A model generated the notes under the pieces. That model was given only the letters and a program-made list of their open reading frames with translations. It was not told where the DNA came from and ran no database searches. Below are positions 8,938 through 18,064 of a stretch of DNA of 64,000 nucleotides, piece by piece; position 1 is the stretch's first letter, and every line of letters begins with the position of its first letter. The stretch lies in contig NZ_SOHA01000001.1 of assembly GCF_004403065.1 (NCBI RefSeq), positions 62,001 to 126,000 on the forward strand. Reading direction: 5' to 3'. The position numbers and the translations under genes are program-made. Origin of the DNA: Cryobacterium cryoconiti (GTDB taxonomy: Bacteria > Actinomycetota > Actinomycetes > Actinomycetales > Microbacteriaceae).

Positions 8938-10500
8938 ATGTCGAACCACAAAGCAGACTATGTCGTCGTCGGGGCGGGATCTGCAGGCAGTGCGATTACG
9001 CGGCGTCTCATCGACGCGGGGTACTCAGTGCATGTGATCGAAGCCGGACAGGTGGACACCAATCCCAACATCCACAGTCCGCAGGGCTGGCCAGGTCTTC
9101 TGATGTCCGATGACGACTGGGCCGTGATGACCGCACCGCAGTCGCACGCTGCGGGTCGTTCTCTCTACTGGCCGCGTGGCAAGGTTCTGGGTGGCAGCAG
9201 CTCACTCAACGGCATGATCTACATGCGGGGCGACAAGAGCGACTACGAAGCGTGGGAAGCCGCCGGCGCGACGGGCTGGGGTTGGAAGAACGTCTTCCCG
9301 CTCTTCAAGAAGTCTGAGGATCACCAGGATGGAGCAACCGAGTACCACGGCGCCGGCGGACCGCTGCACGTTGAGCGCATTCCCCTCGCTGATCGTCACC
9401 CTGCCGGGCAGGCCTTCGTCGAAGCGGCCAAGGCCACCGGTATTGAGCAGACCGACGACTTCAATGAGGACAAGCTTGATGGTGTCGGCTTCAACCACAC
9501 GACTACGAAGAACGGGAAGCGAGCGAGCGCCTGGCAGAGCTTCGTCGTGCCGATCCTTGACAGCGATCGGCTGACGGTCACCACCGGAGCACTGGTGCAC
9601 CGCATCCTGATTGAGGGCGGCCGCGCTGTCGGTGTCGAGTTCGCCGTGGCCGGCGTGGTTCAGCAGGCACGTGCCGAAGCCGAAGTGATCATCAGTGCGG
9701 GCACCATCGGCAGCCCGAAGATCTTGATGCTGTCAGGCATCGGTCCGGCGGCCCAGCTCAAGGAGCACGGCATTGCCCTGGTGAAGGATCTCCCGGGTGT
9801 CGGCGAGAATCTCCACGACCACCTTCTCGTGAGCAACATCTACGAGTCGAAGGAACCGCTGGCGCCCGGCAAAGCGAACCTGCTCGAGAGCCAGCTCTTC
9901 GCTCGCAGCAGCCAGTGGGACGGCCCCGCGCCCGATCTGCAGCCTCTGTTCCTGCACTTGCCGTACCCGACTGACGGGGGCTCGACCCCCGAAAACGGCT
10001 ACACCATCGCGCCGGGGATCGTGCGCCCCGCATCGCGCGGAACGCTGAAGCTTGCGTCGGCAGACCCGAACGATCAGGCGATCTCCGACCCGAACATCTT
10101 CTCCGAGGACTATGACCTCGAAGCGATGGTTGACGCGCTCATCTTGTGTCGCGAGATCGGTCAGCAGGATGCGTTCGCGCCCTTCCGCAAACTGGAGTTC
10201 AAGCCGGGGCCAGACGTCACCACGCGCGATGAGCTCCGTGAATTCTGCCGGCGCATGGCAGGCACCTACCACCACCAGGTTGGCACCTGCCGGATGGGAA
10301 CCGACGATCTCGCAGTCGTCGACCCCACGCTCAAAGTTTTCGGTATCGACCGGCTTCGCGTCGCAGACGCTTCCGTCATGCCGAGTATTCCGAGCGCGAA
10401 CACGAACGCCGCGTCGATCATGATCGGCGAAAAACTCGCCGAGATGCTGCTGGGCGTGAGCACCGAGCCCGTACCCGCCCTCGCCACAACGTCACGCTGA
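8938..10500 (+). CDS. GMC family FAD-dependent alcohol/choline-type dehydrogenase
   Basis: 520-residue flavoenzyme oxidising an alcohol to an aldehyde. The N-terminal FAD-binding motif is YVVVGAGSAGSAITRRLIDAG. Family signatures are WPRGKVLGGSSSLNGMIYMRG and GTIGSPKILMLSGIGP. The C-terminal active-site His is in TYHHQVGTCRMG and the Asn in SIPSANTNAAS. ATG 8938 has AAGGAGG 8 nt upstream. The aldehyde dehydrogenase starts 26 nt downstream, so the pair should oxidise one substrate from alcohol to acid. BetA/BetB (choline to glycine betaine) has the same layout and PEG-catabolic clusters pair similar enzymes with an AraC regulator. The substrate here cannot be decided. Confidence 0.92.
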   Translation: MSNHKADYVVVGAGSAGSAITRRLIDAGYSVHVIEAGQVDTNPNIHSPQGWPGLLMSDDDWAVMTAPQSHAAGRSLYWPRGKVLGGSSSLNGMIYMRGDKSDYEAWEAAGATGWGWKNVFPLFKKSEDHQDGATEYHGAGGPLHVERIPLADRHPAGQAFVEAAKATGIEQTDDFNEDKLDGVGFNHTTTKNGKRASAWQSFVVPILDSDRLTVTTGALVHRILIEGGRAVGVEFAVAGVVQQARAEAEVIISAGTIGSPKILMLSGIGPAAQLKEHGIALVKDLPGVGENLHDHLLVSNIYESKEPLAPGKANLLESQLFARSSQWDGPAPDLQPLFLHLPYPTDGGSTPENGYTIAPGIVRPASRGTLKLASADPNDQAISDPNIFSEDYDLEAMVDALILCREIGQQDAFAPFRKLEFKPGPDVTTRDELREFCRRMAGTYHHQVGTCRMGTDDLAVVDPTLKVFGIDRLRVADASVMPSIPSANTNAASIMIGEKLAEMLLGVSTEPVPALATTSR

Positions 10501-10526
10501 GCACACGAGCACTGGAGAAGAACAAC

Positions 10527-12014
10527 ATGACAATTGAGACCCCCACCGCCACCCCGCACGACAGCTCCAATGAGCCGGTCTTCACCACCGGAATGCTGGT
10601 AGGAGGGAAGTGGCGCGCCGGAAGTGAAACCTTCACGGACCTCAACCCCGCCACCGGCCAGCCGCTCGCCGAAATTGCGAGCGGAACAGGCGCGGACATC
10701 GACGACGCAGTCAAAGCAGCTCGCGCAGCCCTCAACGGAGTGTGGAAGCAGACGCCGGGCGTTCAGCGCGGCAAGCTCCTGAACAAGATCGCGGACCTCA
10801 TCGAGCGCGACGGTGAATACCTCGCCCGTCTCGAGGCCCTCGATATCGGGAAGCCCGTTGCGCAGCCCGGCATGCTCGACATCCCGAATGCAGCGGCGAC
10901 CTTCCGACACTTCGCCGGCTGGGCAGACAAGATTCAGGGCCAAACCATCCCGACCGCCGGGGCAATGGGGCAGCCGACGCTGTCGTACACCGTGCGCGAG
11001 CCGATCGGCGTCATCGGTGCCATCGTGCCGTGGAACACGCCGCTGATGATCGCCGCCTGGAAGATCGCGCCGGCCCTCGCCGCCGGCAACACACTGGTCG
11101 TGAAGCCCGCCGAAGACGCCCCTCTGTCGATCCTGCACCTCGCGACCCTGATCACCGAGGCCGGCGTGCCCGACGGCGTGGTCAACGTAGTGCCGGGGCT
11201 CGGTGCAACGGCCGGCCAGGCTCTCGTCGAACACCCCGACGTGGACAAGATCAGTTTCACAGGCAGCCCCGAGGTCGGCCGCCGAATCGGGGCCACCGCT
11301 GCGCAGACCTTCAAGCGCGTCGTGCTCGAGCTTGGAGGCAAATCGCCGCAGATCATTTTCGGCGACGCGAATGTCGAGGCCGCGATCGGCGGCTCAGCCA
11401 TGGGCCTGTTCTTCAACCAGGGTGAGGTCTGCGCCGCCGGCACGAGGATCCTGGTGCACCGGTCGATCTACGAGCAGGTGGTGGAAGGGCTGGCCGGCGC
11501 GGCATCCGCTCAGGTACTCGGTGACCCCTTCGACCCGGCGACATCGATCGGGTCGCTCATCAACAAGAAGCAGCAGGACTCGGTGCTCGGCTACATCGAG
11601 GAGGGAAAGGCGGAGGGTGCCCGCTTGGTCGCCGGGGGAGACTCCGGACAGGCGGAGGGATTCTTCGTTCGGCCGACGATCTTCGCGGATGTCGACAACA
11701 GTATGAAGATCGCCCAGGAGGAAATCTTCGGCCCTGTCGGCGTCGTGATCCCCTTCGACACCGAGGCGGAGGCGATCGAGATTGCCAACGCAACGCCCTA
11801 CGGACTCGCTGCGTCCATCTGGACGTCGAACGTGTCGACCGCCCACCGCGTCGCCGGAGAAATTCGGGCCGGTGCGGTTTGGGTCAACGGCTGGGCCGCC
11901 ATCGATCCCGCCCTGCCGTGGGGTGGAATGAAGACATCCGGTGTGGGCCGTGAACTCGGCTACGCAGGAATCCTCGCGAACACGGAGGAGAAGGTCATCA
12001 CCATCGTGCTGTAG
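10527..12014 (+). CDS. NAD(P)-dependent aldehyde dehydrogenase
   Basis: 495 residues, full-length ALDH superfamily. The Rossmann/cofactor region includes VPWNTPLMIAAWKIAPALAAGNTLVVKPAE. The general-base Glu is in VVLELGGKSPQIIF and the catalytic Cys in FNQGEVCAAGTRILVHR. EEIFGPVGVVIPF and WGGMKTSGVGRELG are the usual C-terminal motifs. GGAGAAG precedes ATG 10527. It is cotranscribed with the GMC oxidoreductase and presumably oxidises its aldehyde product. BetB-like betaine aldehyde dehydrogenase is one option, but a general aldehyde role is as likely. The AraC regulator lies convergently 18 bases downstream. Confidence 0.93.
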   Translation: MTIETPTATPHDSSNEPVFTTGMLVGGKWRAGSETFTDLNPATGQPLAEIASGTGADIDDAVKAARAALNGVWKQTPGVQRGKLLNKIADLIERDGEYLARLEALDIGKPVAQPGMLDIPNAAATFRHFAGWADKIQGQTIPTAGAMGQPTLSYTVREPIGVIGAIVPWNTPLMIAAWKIAPALAAGNTLVVKPAEDAPLSILHLATLITEAGVPDGVVNVVPGLGATAGQALVEHPDVDKISFTGSPEVGRRIGATAAQTFKRVVLELGGKSPQIIFGDANVEAAIGGSAMGLFFNQGEVCAAGTRILVHRSIYEQVVEGLAGAASAQVLGDPFDPATSIGSLINKKQQDSVLGYIEEGKAEGARLVAGGDSGQAEGFFVRPTIFADVDNSMKIAQEEIFGPVGVVIPFDTEAEAIEIANATPYGLAASIWTSNVSTAHRVAGEIRAGAVWVNGWAAIDPALPWGGMKTSGVGRELGYAGILANTEEKVITIVL

Positions 12015-12032
12015 AACGAAGCTGGGACTCGG

Positions 12033-13055
12033 CTACGGCACAAGGCCGTCAGCCGAGTCCCGCCGCGATCGGAACGCGCTCGGCGTCAGGCCGAACTCCT
12101 GGCGAAATGCCCGCGAGAAGCTGGCAGCGTCGGGGAATCCCCAGGCTGATCCGATGGACCCGACCGCACGGCTGGCGAAAGCCGGATTCGACAGATCTTT
12201 GCGACACTGTTCCAGGCGGCGGTGGCGGATCCATCCACTCACGGTTTCGTGCTGGTCTTCGAAGAGTTTCTGGAGGTAACGCACGGAAACGTGGTGTGCG
12301 GCTGCGATCTCAGTGACGCTGAGGCCGCTATCGCTGAGGTTCGCCGCGATGAAGGTCTCGATGCGGATGAGCAGGGACCGGCGGCGGCTGCGCTCATCGG
12401 TGACACCGTCCGGACCGAGGCGCTCAGCGAGGCTCGCCGTGACAAGGTCGAGCACTGCGTCACCGAGAGAGAAGTCGCCCACCAGTGGGTCAGCGTCGAG
12501 CTGCCGGCTCATCTCTCGCAGAAAGCTCGATGTGATTGCTCCGAGACCGCTCCGGCCCGAGAAGCGGGACGCAGTGAGAGACGACAGCAGGCTGCGGTCG
12601 AAGCGGATGAGCTCCGCCGGGAACATGACGACGAACATCTCAAACGATTCTGCGAAGTCGAGAACGTAGGGACGACTCGTGTCGTAGATGGCGAAATCGC
12701 CGGGCGCCAGCGCCGCGTCGCGATCATCCTGCGAGATGACGCTGTAACCCCGCACCTGGAGGCCGAGTTTGATGAAGCCTGGGTCGTTCTGCGCGATAGC
12801 CCGAGGCGAGCGGCGCACTGCCATGCCGGAGCCCGCAACTGTCGAGATTTCCGAGCGACCGAGTGATTGCGAAACAATCCGCCCATCGAATTCGGACCCG
12901 TGGACCGGATCTTTCAGGTCAGCGCGGAGAGGCACAAAGTTTCTATTGACGGCATCGGACCAAGCATCGAATCGATCGCTGGGTTCAAGGGACGAACAGT
13001 CGAGAATTGAGCGGACGACTGGTTGCGTCAATGCTGTTGGTCGGACATTTCCCAC
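12033..13055 (-). CDS. AraC family transcriptional regulator (FeaR/AraC_binding_2 type)
   Basis: About 340 residues. The N-terminal ligand-sensing cupin-like domain (FDAWSDAVNRNFVPLRAD ... APGDFAIYDTSRPY) matches regulators of alcohol, amine and aromatic catabolism. The C-terminal AraC double helix-turn-helix covers about the last 100 residues, with GLSVTEIAAAHHVSVRYLQKLF and GFPDAASFSRAFRQEFGLTPSAFR. The start is uncertain: GTG 13055 has AAGGA 9 nt upstream, while TTG 13064 opens the same frame. Its position beside the GMC-ALDH pair suggests it activates that pair; this is inferred from context. Confidence 0.88.
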   Translation of the reverse strand: MGNVRPTALTQPVVRSILDCSSLEPSDRFDAWSDAVNRNFVPLRADLKDPVHGSEFDGRIVSQSLGRSEISTVAGSGMAVRRSPRAIAQNDPGFIKLGLQVRGYSVISQDDRDAALAPGDFAIYDTSRPYVLDFAESFEMFVVMFPAELIRFDRSLLSSLTASRFSGRSGLGAITSSFLREMSRQLDADPLVGDFSLGDAVLDLVTASLAERLGPDGVTDERSRRRSLLIRIETFIAANLSDSGLSVTEIAAAHHVSVRYLQKLFEDQHETVSGWIRHRRLEQCRKDLSNPAFASRAVGSIGSAWGFPDAASFSRAFRQEFGLTPSAFRSRRDSADGLVP

Positions 13056-13148
13056 TGTGCACAATCCTTCGGCGACGAGTCGCCGGCCACTGCTTTGTGG
13101 CTCCGGGTCGGTGTGACGAGGTCGTTGAGGTGATGCACTGGATGCAGA

Positions 13149-13188
13149 GTTCGGTGCTTCTTCCGAACCTTACAGAACAAGCGTTCGG
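13149..13188. promoter_or_regulatory. GTTCGG/CCGAAC repeat upstream of the AraC gene
   Basis: Three copies of a six-base element lie in the AraC upstream gap: GTTCGG (13149-13154), CCGAAC (13163-13168) and GTTCGG (13183-13188). The first two form an inverted repeat with 8 nt between them. They may be autoregulatory sites, but the element is short. Confidence 0.25.
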
Positions 13189-13246
13189 TGAGTAAACCCC
13201 TCACAACATCGGAGCAGTTCGCTCGGACCCGTTTCATATCCCACGG

Positions 13247-14662
13247 TCAGTGCCGGAGTTGCGCCTCCGCCGTCGGGTCCGGAGAGCCGTCAGAGGGTAC
13301 GGACTCGTCCTGGTCGAGGTACTGCGCCGAGATGCGGCGGTACGACTTGGTGAAGAACGCACCGATGGCCGCAAGCACCATCAGGATGCCCGCGATGAGG
13401 AACACGAGAGCGATGCCCCGCACCTCTCCGTCACCCAGAAGCCAGCCGAGGCTGTCTCGTCCGGCAGCCGAGTTCATGAACGGGATGATGATGAACTCGG
13501 CGATCGGTGCGATCAGAAACGCGGTGATCGGGGCCGCCGCAGACTCGAATGCTGCAGCGAACCCGAACACACGGCCCTGCTCGCGGAACGGCACCACCTT
13601 CTGGATGACGGTCTGCTCTGACGCCTCGACGGCAGGGATAAGCGTCATGTAGAGCCAGATGCCCGCAGCGTACAGCCACCACCACTCACGGATCGTGAAC
13701 AGCGCCCCGAGCACGCCCATCAGGATGACGAGCAACAGCATCGTGCGGATCGGGTTGCGCCCGAGTCCGAACTTCGCGATCAGCAGACCACCGATGATGA
13801 AGCCGGTCGACGTGACACCGAGCACGATTCCCCAGATCTCGACGGGAAAGAGCTCGAGGCCGTAGGGGTCCATGAGTGCCATGTAGACGCCGCCGATGAA
13901 GTTGTTGAACGTCGAGAAGATGATGAGCGCGAAGAGCCCGGTTGCCGCCCGCACCGCCGTGATGCTGCCGCGCAGGTCGATCAGCGGACGCCGCTCGCCA
14001 TCCTGCTGGGGTTGGTCCTCGGGGATGCGCAGGAACAGCAGGTGCAGGAGGGCCGCCGCCGACAGCACGATCGCGATGAGGAGCGTCCACCCCATGCCCA
14101 GAAACCCGATCGCGAGGCCGCTGAAGACACTTGTCACCATGAAGGCAAGCCCCTGCACGGTGCCCACCAGCCCATTCGCGTTCGCGTGCCGCTCGGTCGG
14201 GATCAACAGCGTCACGACCGTCGACAGGGCGATGTTGCGCATGTTCTCGATGACGGCGCCGAAGAGGATGATCCCGCTGAACAGCCAGAACATCGGCCCA
14301 CCGATGTCAAGCAGCGTGGACTCCGGGAACAGTAAGTACAACCCGCCGCCGATGCCGAAGGCGATCAGGGTGACCAGGCCCGCGAAGACCATCACGAGGT
14401 GCTTGCGATGCCGGTCCACGATCGTGCCGAACGCCATCGAGAACACCGCGACGAGAAGCATGTACGCTCCGCCGATGACACCGGTGGCGAGCACCGAGCG
14501 TGTCTCCAGGTAGACCCAGAAGGTGAGGGCGAACCAGAGGAAACTCGTCGTGACGTTCGCGACCGCCGTGTTCACGAGCACCTGCGCGAACGTGCGCGAA
14601 CCACCGGGCGGCGGTTCGGTGTGCGACTGGGATGCGGCGGGTGCGTTGTCCGTGCTGCCCAT
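13247..14662 (-). CDS. MFS transporter
   Basis: 471-residue polytopic membrane protein with about 12 hydrophobic segments, starting with TAVANVTTSFLWFALTFWVYL after a short cytoplasmic leader. The loop GTIVDRHRKHLVM after the second segment is the MFS motif A region. The C-terminus is an acidic cytoplasmic tail. It looks like an MFS_3-type exporter or macrolide-efflux-like permease; substrate unknown. ATG 14662 is preceded by GGAGGA. It is upstream of, and on the same strand as, the AraC gene, with a 191-base gap, so it may be a separate unit. Confidence 0.88.
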   Translation of the reverse strand: MGSTDNAPAASQSHTEPPPGGSRTFAQVLVNTAVANVTTSFLWFALTFWVYLETRSVLATGVIGGAYMLLVAVFSMAFGTIVDRHRKHLVMVFAGLVTLIAFGIGGGLYLLFPESTLLDIGGPMFWLFSGIILFGAVIENMRNIALSTVVTLLIPTERHANANGLVGTVQGLAFMVTSVFSGLAIGFLGMGWTLLIAIVLSAAALLHLLFLRIPEDQPQQDGERRPLIDLRGSITAVRAATGLFALIIFSTFNNFIGGVYMALMDPYGLELFPVEIWGIVLGVTSTGFIIGGLLIAKFGLGRNPIRTMLLLVILMGVLGALFTIREWWWLYAAGIWLYMTLIPAVEASEQTVIQKVVPFREQGRVFGFAAAFESAAAPITAFLIAPIAEFIIIPFMNSAAGRDSLGWLLGDGEVRGIALVFLIAGILMVLAAIGAFFTKSYRRISAQYLDQDESVPSDGSPDPTAEAQLRH

Positions 14663-14827
14663 ATGATCGTCCTCCCCGGGTGCGTTGAGAGTCTCGACAT
14701 CATTCTAGGGAGACGCAGTGAGCCTGTCGCGGGTGATCTTGGGGGTCGTTGCGGGTCCTCGCACGCTCGGGCCTACACTGGCGGGCATGGCCGACTCCTC
14801 ACGCGTGACGTTCAGAATGAGATCGGC

Positions 14828-15787
14828 GTGAGAGCCGTCGTCTACGACCGGTACGGCCCGCCCGACGTGCTGCGGATCGAGGACACACCGGTGCCGGCGC
14901 CTGGCGCGAAGCAGGTGCTCGTGGAGGTTGTCGCGACATCCGTCAACCTCTCGGACTGGGAGGGGCTGACGGGGTCACCGTTGTACGCCCGGATCGGGGG
15001 ACTCCGCGCCCCCCGGCGACGGGTTCTCGGTTCCGATATTGCCGGACGTGTCGCCGCGGTCGGCGACGGCGTGACCCGGTTCCGTGTCGGGGATGAGGTG
15101 TACGGCGACAATCTCGCCCTGATGGGCGGTTTCGCTGAGTACGCCGTGGTGCCTGACGCGATGCTGGCGCACAAGCCGGAGGGGTTGACGTTCGCCGAGG
15201 CCTCGACGCTGCCGCAGGCAGGTGCGATTGCGCTCACGGGCACAGCACGGATCCATTCGGGGCAGCGCGTCCTGGTGAATGGCGCCGGTGGCGGATCGGG
15301 CACGTTTGCGATCCAGCTCGCCGCGCTCGCCGGAGCGCATGTGACCGGTGTCGACAACGCCGGCAAGCTCGACTACCTTCGCCAGCTCGGCGCCGATGAG
15401 GTGGTCGACTATCGCCGAACGGACTTCACGAGGCTCGAACCGTTCGACGTCGTGCTCGACCTCGTCGCCCACCGCTCCCTCTTCGCCTACCGGCGGGCGC
15501 TGGCTCCGGGCGGCCGCTATTCCTGCGTCGGCGGAGCCGTGCCGACACTGCTGGGGGTCGGCACGATCGGCGCTGTGCTCGGCCTTCTCACCGGGCGCCG
15601 GATGGGCGTTCTCGCCGTCAGACAGGGCCCGGCTCACTTCATGCCCGTAGCCGAGCTGTGTGTCGCCGGCGACCTCCGCATCCGAGTCGACCGCACCTTC
15701 ACTCTCGACGAAGTGCCGCAGGCCCTCGCCTGGGTGGGGGAGGGCCGTGCGCTCGGCAAGGTGGTCGTCGCCCCGCACGGAACATAA
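14828..15787 (+). CDS. Medium-chain NAD(P)-dependent oxidoreductase, quinone-oxidoreductase-like
   Basis: 319 residues of the MDR superfamily. The GroES-like N-terminus (MRAVVYDRYGPPDVLRIEDTPVP) is followed by GSDIAGRVAAVGDGVTRFRVGDEVYG. The Rossmann glycine motif is NGAGGGSGTFAIQLA. The zinc-binding Cys residues of alcohol dehydrogenases are absent, so it is a zinc-free quinone or enoyl reductase type. GTG 14828 is the only start that keeps the canonical first strand; the upstream ATG at 14817 is out of frame. The gene stands alone, divergent from the MFS transporter. Confidence 0.9.
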   Translation: MRAVVYDRYGPPDVLRIEDTPVPAPGAKQVLVEVVATSVNLSDWEGLTGSPLYARIGGLRAPRRRVLGSDIAGRVAAVGDGVTRFRVGDEVYGDNLALMGGFAEYAVVPDAMLAHKPEGLTFAEASTLPQAGAIALTGTARIHSGQRVLVNGAGGGSGTFAIQLAALAGAHVTGVDNAGKLDYLRQLGADEVVDYRRTDFTRLEPFDVVLDLVAHRSLFAYRRALAPGGRYSCVGGAVPTLLGVGTIGAVLGLLTGRRMGVLAVRQGPAHFMPVAELCVAGDLRIRVDRTFTLDEVPQALAWVGEGRALGKVVVAPHGT

Positions 15788-15834
15788 CCGGCGGAGAGTG
15801 ACGCGGCCACCGGGTACCTGGTTGATTCGGTCGG

Positions 15835-17313
15835 TCAGGCCGAGTGATGCCGCGACACCCATGCTGCGACGGCAGTCCGATTCGGCAGACCCAGACGACG
15901 AAGGATGCTGCTGACGTGATTCTCGACGGTTCGCTCCGACAGGAACAGCCGCTGTGCCACTTCGCGATTCGTCATCCCCGCTCCGACGAGCTCGGCCACC
16001 TCCGCCTCGCGCAGAGACAGGGGATCCAGCAGCGACCGTGCAGATCGAGGCGATGTGGGTGCGCCCAGCAGAGCGATCGCCTCTCGGGCCCGGCGCGAAA
16101 ACGCGGGCGCATGCATGTCCTGGCTGCTCGTGAGCGCCGTTTCGTAGTGCGCCCGCGCACTCGCGGTCCGTCCCAGGAATGCGGCCAGGTCGCCGAGGTA
16201 GAGCGCGACCGCGCCCGCGTACGGGGTCATGACGGTCGGCATCACATGCAGGTTCCCGTGTGGGCTGAGCATTTCGTAGAGGTGAGCGGCAGAGCGCTGA
16301 TCGTGCGCGACGATGCTGAGCTCGGCGTGAGCGGTCGTCGCGAGCAGCCACTCCATCGCGGTGAGCGGAACCTCATCGAGGTGCGGCGCGAGCGCGCGCC
16401 AGATCTCGAGAGCGTCGTCGCGTCTGCCCAGCGCGATCAGGATGCCGGCCCGCCAGCTCTGCGCCTGAAACGGTGCATCCGCCAGAGCGCGACGTACTTC
16501 CTCCTCGATGCCCGGGAGTCCATCGCCCGTGCGGAGGGCGAGATTGGAACGCAGGACCAGGTCGATGAACGCGGCCTCCTCCACCCCCGCGGCCACCCCG
16601 AGCCGCGCGGCCTCCGCGGTGAGCGGCGGGACGTCGTCGATGTGGTCATCCAGGAGCGCCAACGCCGAGCGGATGGTCGCCACCCGCCACCGCCATTGCG
16701 GGCTGTCCAGCCGGCGGATGACGCCGACCAACTCAATGAACTCCGTGTTGAGCTCGATCCGCCGGCCGAGCTGAGCGAGGGCATCCAGCCGCCACAGCAT
16801 CCCCCACGCGGTATCGTCGTCCCGGTGCACCGCGCTCGCCGTGTCTCGTACCCGGGTCGCGATCTCGAAACGTTCTGCAAGCCGGGCAGGCGCCATCGCC
16901 GCGGCGTGCGCGGCGCGCAACTCGAGAATCACTGCATCCGCCTGCACTTCGCTCAGGAAGGGGGCGGTCACCGCGGGCCGCTCTGTCCACCCGCCGGACA
17001 GCCCGGCGAGGTAGAGCTCCAACCGTTGACGCTGAGCGGATGGCCCGGGGTCCAGCATCCTGAGAGCCTCGAGACAGAGGGCCTGGCGCGCGGTGGTCAT
17101 GTGGTGCGAGCCGATCTGGGGACCCGGAATCAGCGTGGCCGCGTCTGCGACAAGGCCGGCGTCGCCGAGCTCCCGACCGATTCCGCCAGCGCTTAGGCAG
17201 GCATCCCACGCACGTTCGACGGAACCGCGGGCGAGTTCGTCGCGTGCCAGGGCGAGCGCAGCCAGCGCGTCGGAGCGTAAGGCTTCGCCATCGGCAGTGT
17301 TGTCGCTACTCAT
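15835..17313 (-). CDS. LuxR-type transcriptional regulator with a long helical sensor region
   Basis: 492 residues. The first roughly 420 are Ala/Leu-rich alpha-helical repeats resembling TPR-like arrays, as in the C-terminal half of large LuxR/MalT-type regulators. The LuxR helix-turn-helix is at the end: DPLSLREAEVAELVGAGMTN then REVAQRLFLSERTVENHVSS. There is no ATPase domain, so it is not a full LAL regulator. ATG 17313 has GAGGT 5 nt upstream; the frame continues to 17559 without a better start. It is divergent from two small membrane proteins (17405 onward), which are plausible targets. Confidence 0.87.
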   Translation of the reverse strand: MSSDNTADGEALRSDALAALALARDELARGSVERAWDACLSAGGIGRELGDAGLVADAATLIPGPQIGSHHMTTARQALCLEALRMLDPGPSAQRQRLELYLAGLSGGWTERPAVTAPFLSEVQADAVILELRAAHAAAMAPARLAERFEIATRVRDTASAVHRDDDTAWGMLWRLDALAQLGRRIELNTEFIELVGVIRRLDSPQWRWRVATIRSALALLDDHIDDVPPLTAEAARLGVAAGVEEAAFIDLVLRSNLALRTGDGLPGIEEEVRRALADAPFQAQSWRAGILIALGRRDDALEIWRALAPHLDEVPLTAMEWLLATTAHAELSIVAHDQRSAAHLYEMLSPHGNLHVMPTVMTPYAGAVALYLGDLAAFLGRTASARAHYETALTSSQDMHAPAFSRRAREAIALLGAPTSPRSARSLLDPLSLREAEVAELVGAGMTNREVAQRLFLSERTVENHVSSILRRLGLPNRTAVAAWVSRHHSA

Positions 17314-17404
17314 CGTGACCTCGAAGATAACTGCGTGATTCCACGGATGCCGCCCGATGGTCGCGAGCGTACCGTGAGAGTCACTGATGAGGGAGGTGAG
17401 CCGC

Positions 17405-18064
17405 ATGAGGGCTCGACGGGTTGCGATATCCGGTGGTTGGGCGGCTGTGGTCGCGGGAATGCTCGGGGCGGGGGCGGCGGCGTTTCTGTTGGTCGTGCCG
17501 CCGGTGGTGGAGGCTGACCGGTACAGCTTCCCGCTCACCGCGGCGGGGTTCGCGATCATCCAGATCGCCTTCTTCCTCCATCACCTGCTTGTCGTGTGGG
17601 CGCTCTGGGCGTTCTGGCGGGCGGGGTTGGCCGGCCGCGGAGTGCTGGCAACCATCGGCGGAATCGCGTCGGTACTGGCGATGCTTGCGCTCTCGGTGCA
17701 GGAACTGCTGGTGATCAACGCCGCCGATTCGGCCTACCCATCACCGCTTACCGATGTGATCGAGGCCGCCTTCGGCACGATCACGCTCGCCACGGGTGCC
17801 GCGCTCATCGTTCTCGGAATCGCCGCGGTGCGGGCGCGGGTGCTCTCCGGCAGTGGGCGCTGGCTGATGCTCGGCATCGGAGTCTGGGTTATCGTGCCGC
17901 TCACTCCCGCTATCTTCGCCGGGTTCGAACTCGGGCGGATCGCGATTGGGCTGTGGCTGTTGCTGTTCACCTGGCTCGGCGCTGAGATGATCCGGTACGC
18001 CCGCACCTCAAACGCTGCGGTGGCCGACACGGTGGCACAGCCCAGGATCGGCGCCGGGCGATGA
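17405..18064 (+). CDS. Hypothetical polytopic membrane protein
   Basis: 219 residues with about six hydrophobic segments, the first formed by WAAVVAGMLGAGAAAFLLVV after a positively charged start (MRARRVAISGG). I recognise no enzyme motif. ATG 17405 is chosen because GGGAGGTG lies just upstream; another ATG at 17387 is in frame. The stop overlaps the next start (ATGA), so the two membrane proteins are probably coupled. The LuxR gene reads divergently from 17313. Confidence 0.75.
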   Translation: MRARRVAISGGWAAVVAGMLGAGAAAFLLVVPPVVEADRYSFPLTAAGFAIIQIAFFLHHLLVVWALWAFWRAGLAGRGVLATIGGIASVLAMLALSVQELLVINAADSAYPSPLTDVIEAAFGTITLATGAALIVLGIAAVRARVLSGSGRWLMLGIGVWVIVPLTPAIFAGFELGRIAIGLWLLLFTWLGAEMIRYARTSNAAVADTVAQPRIGAGR

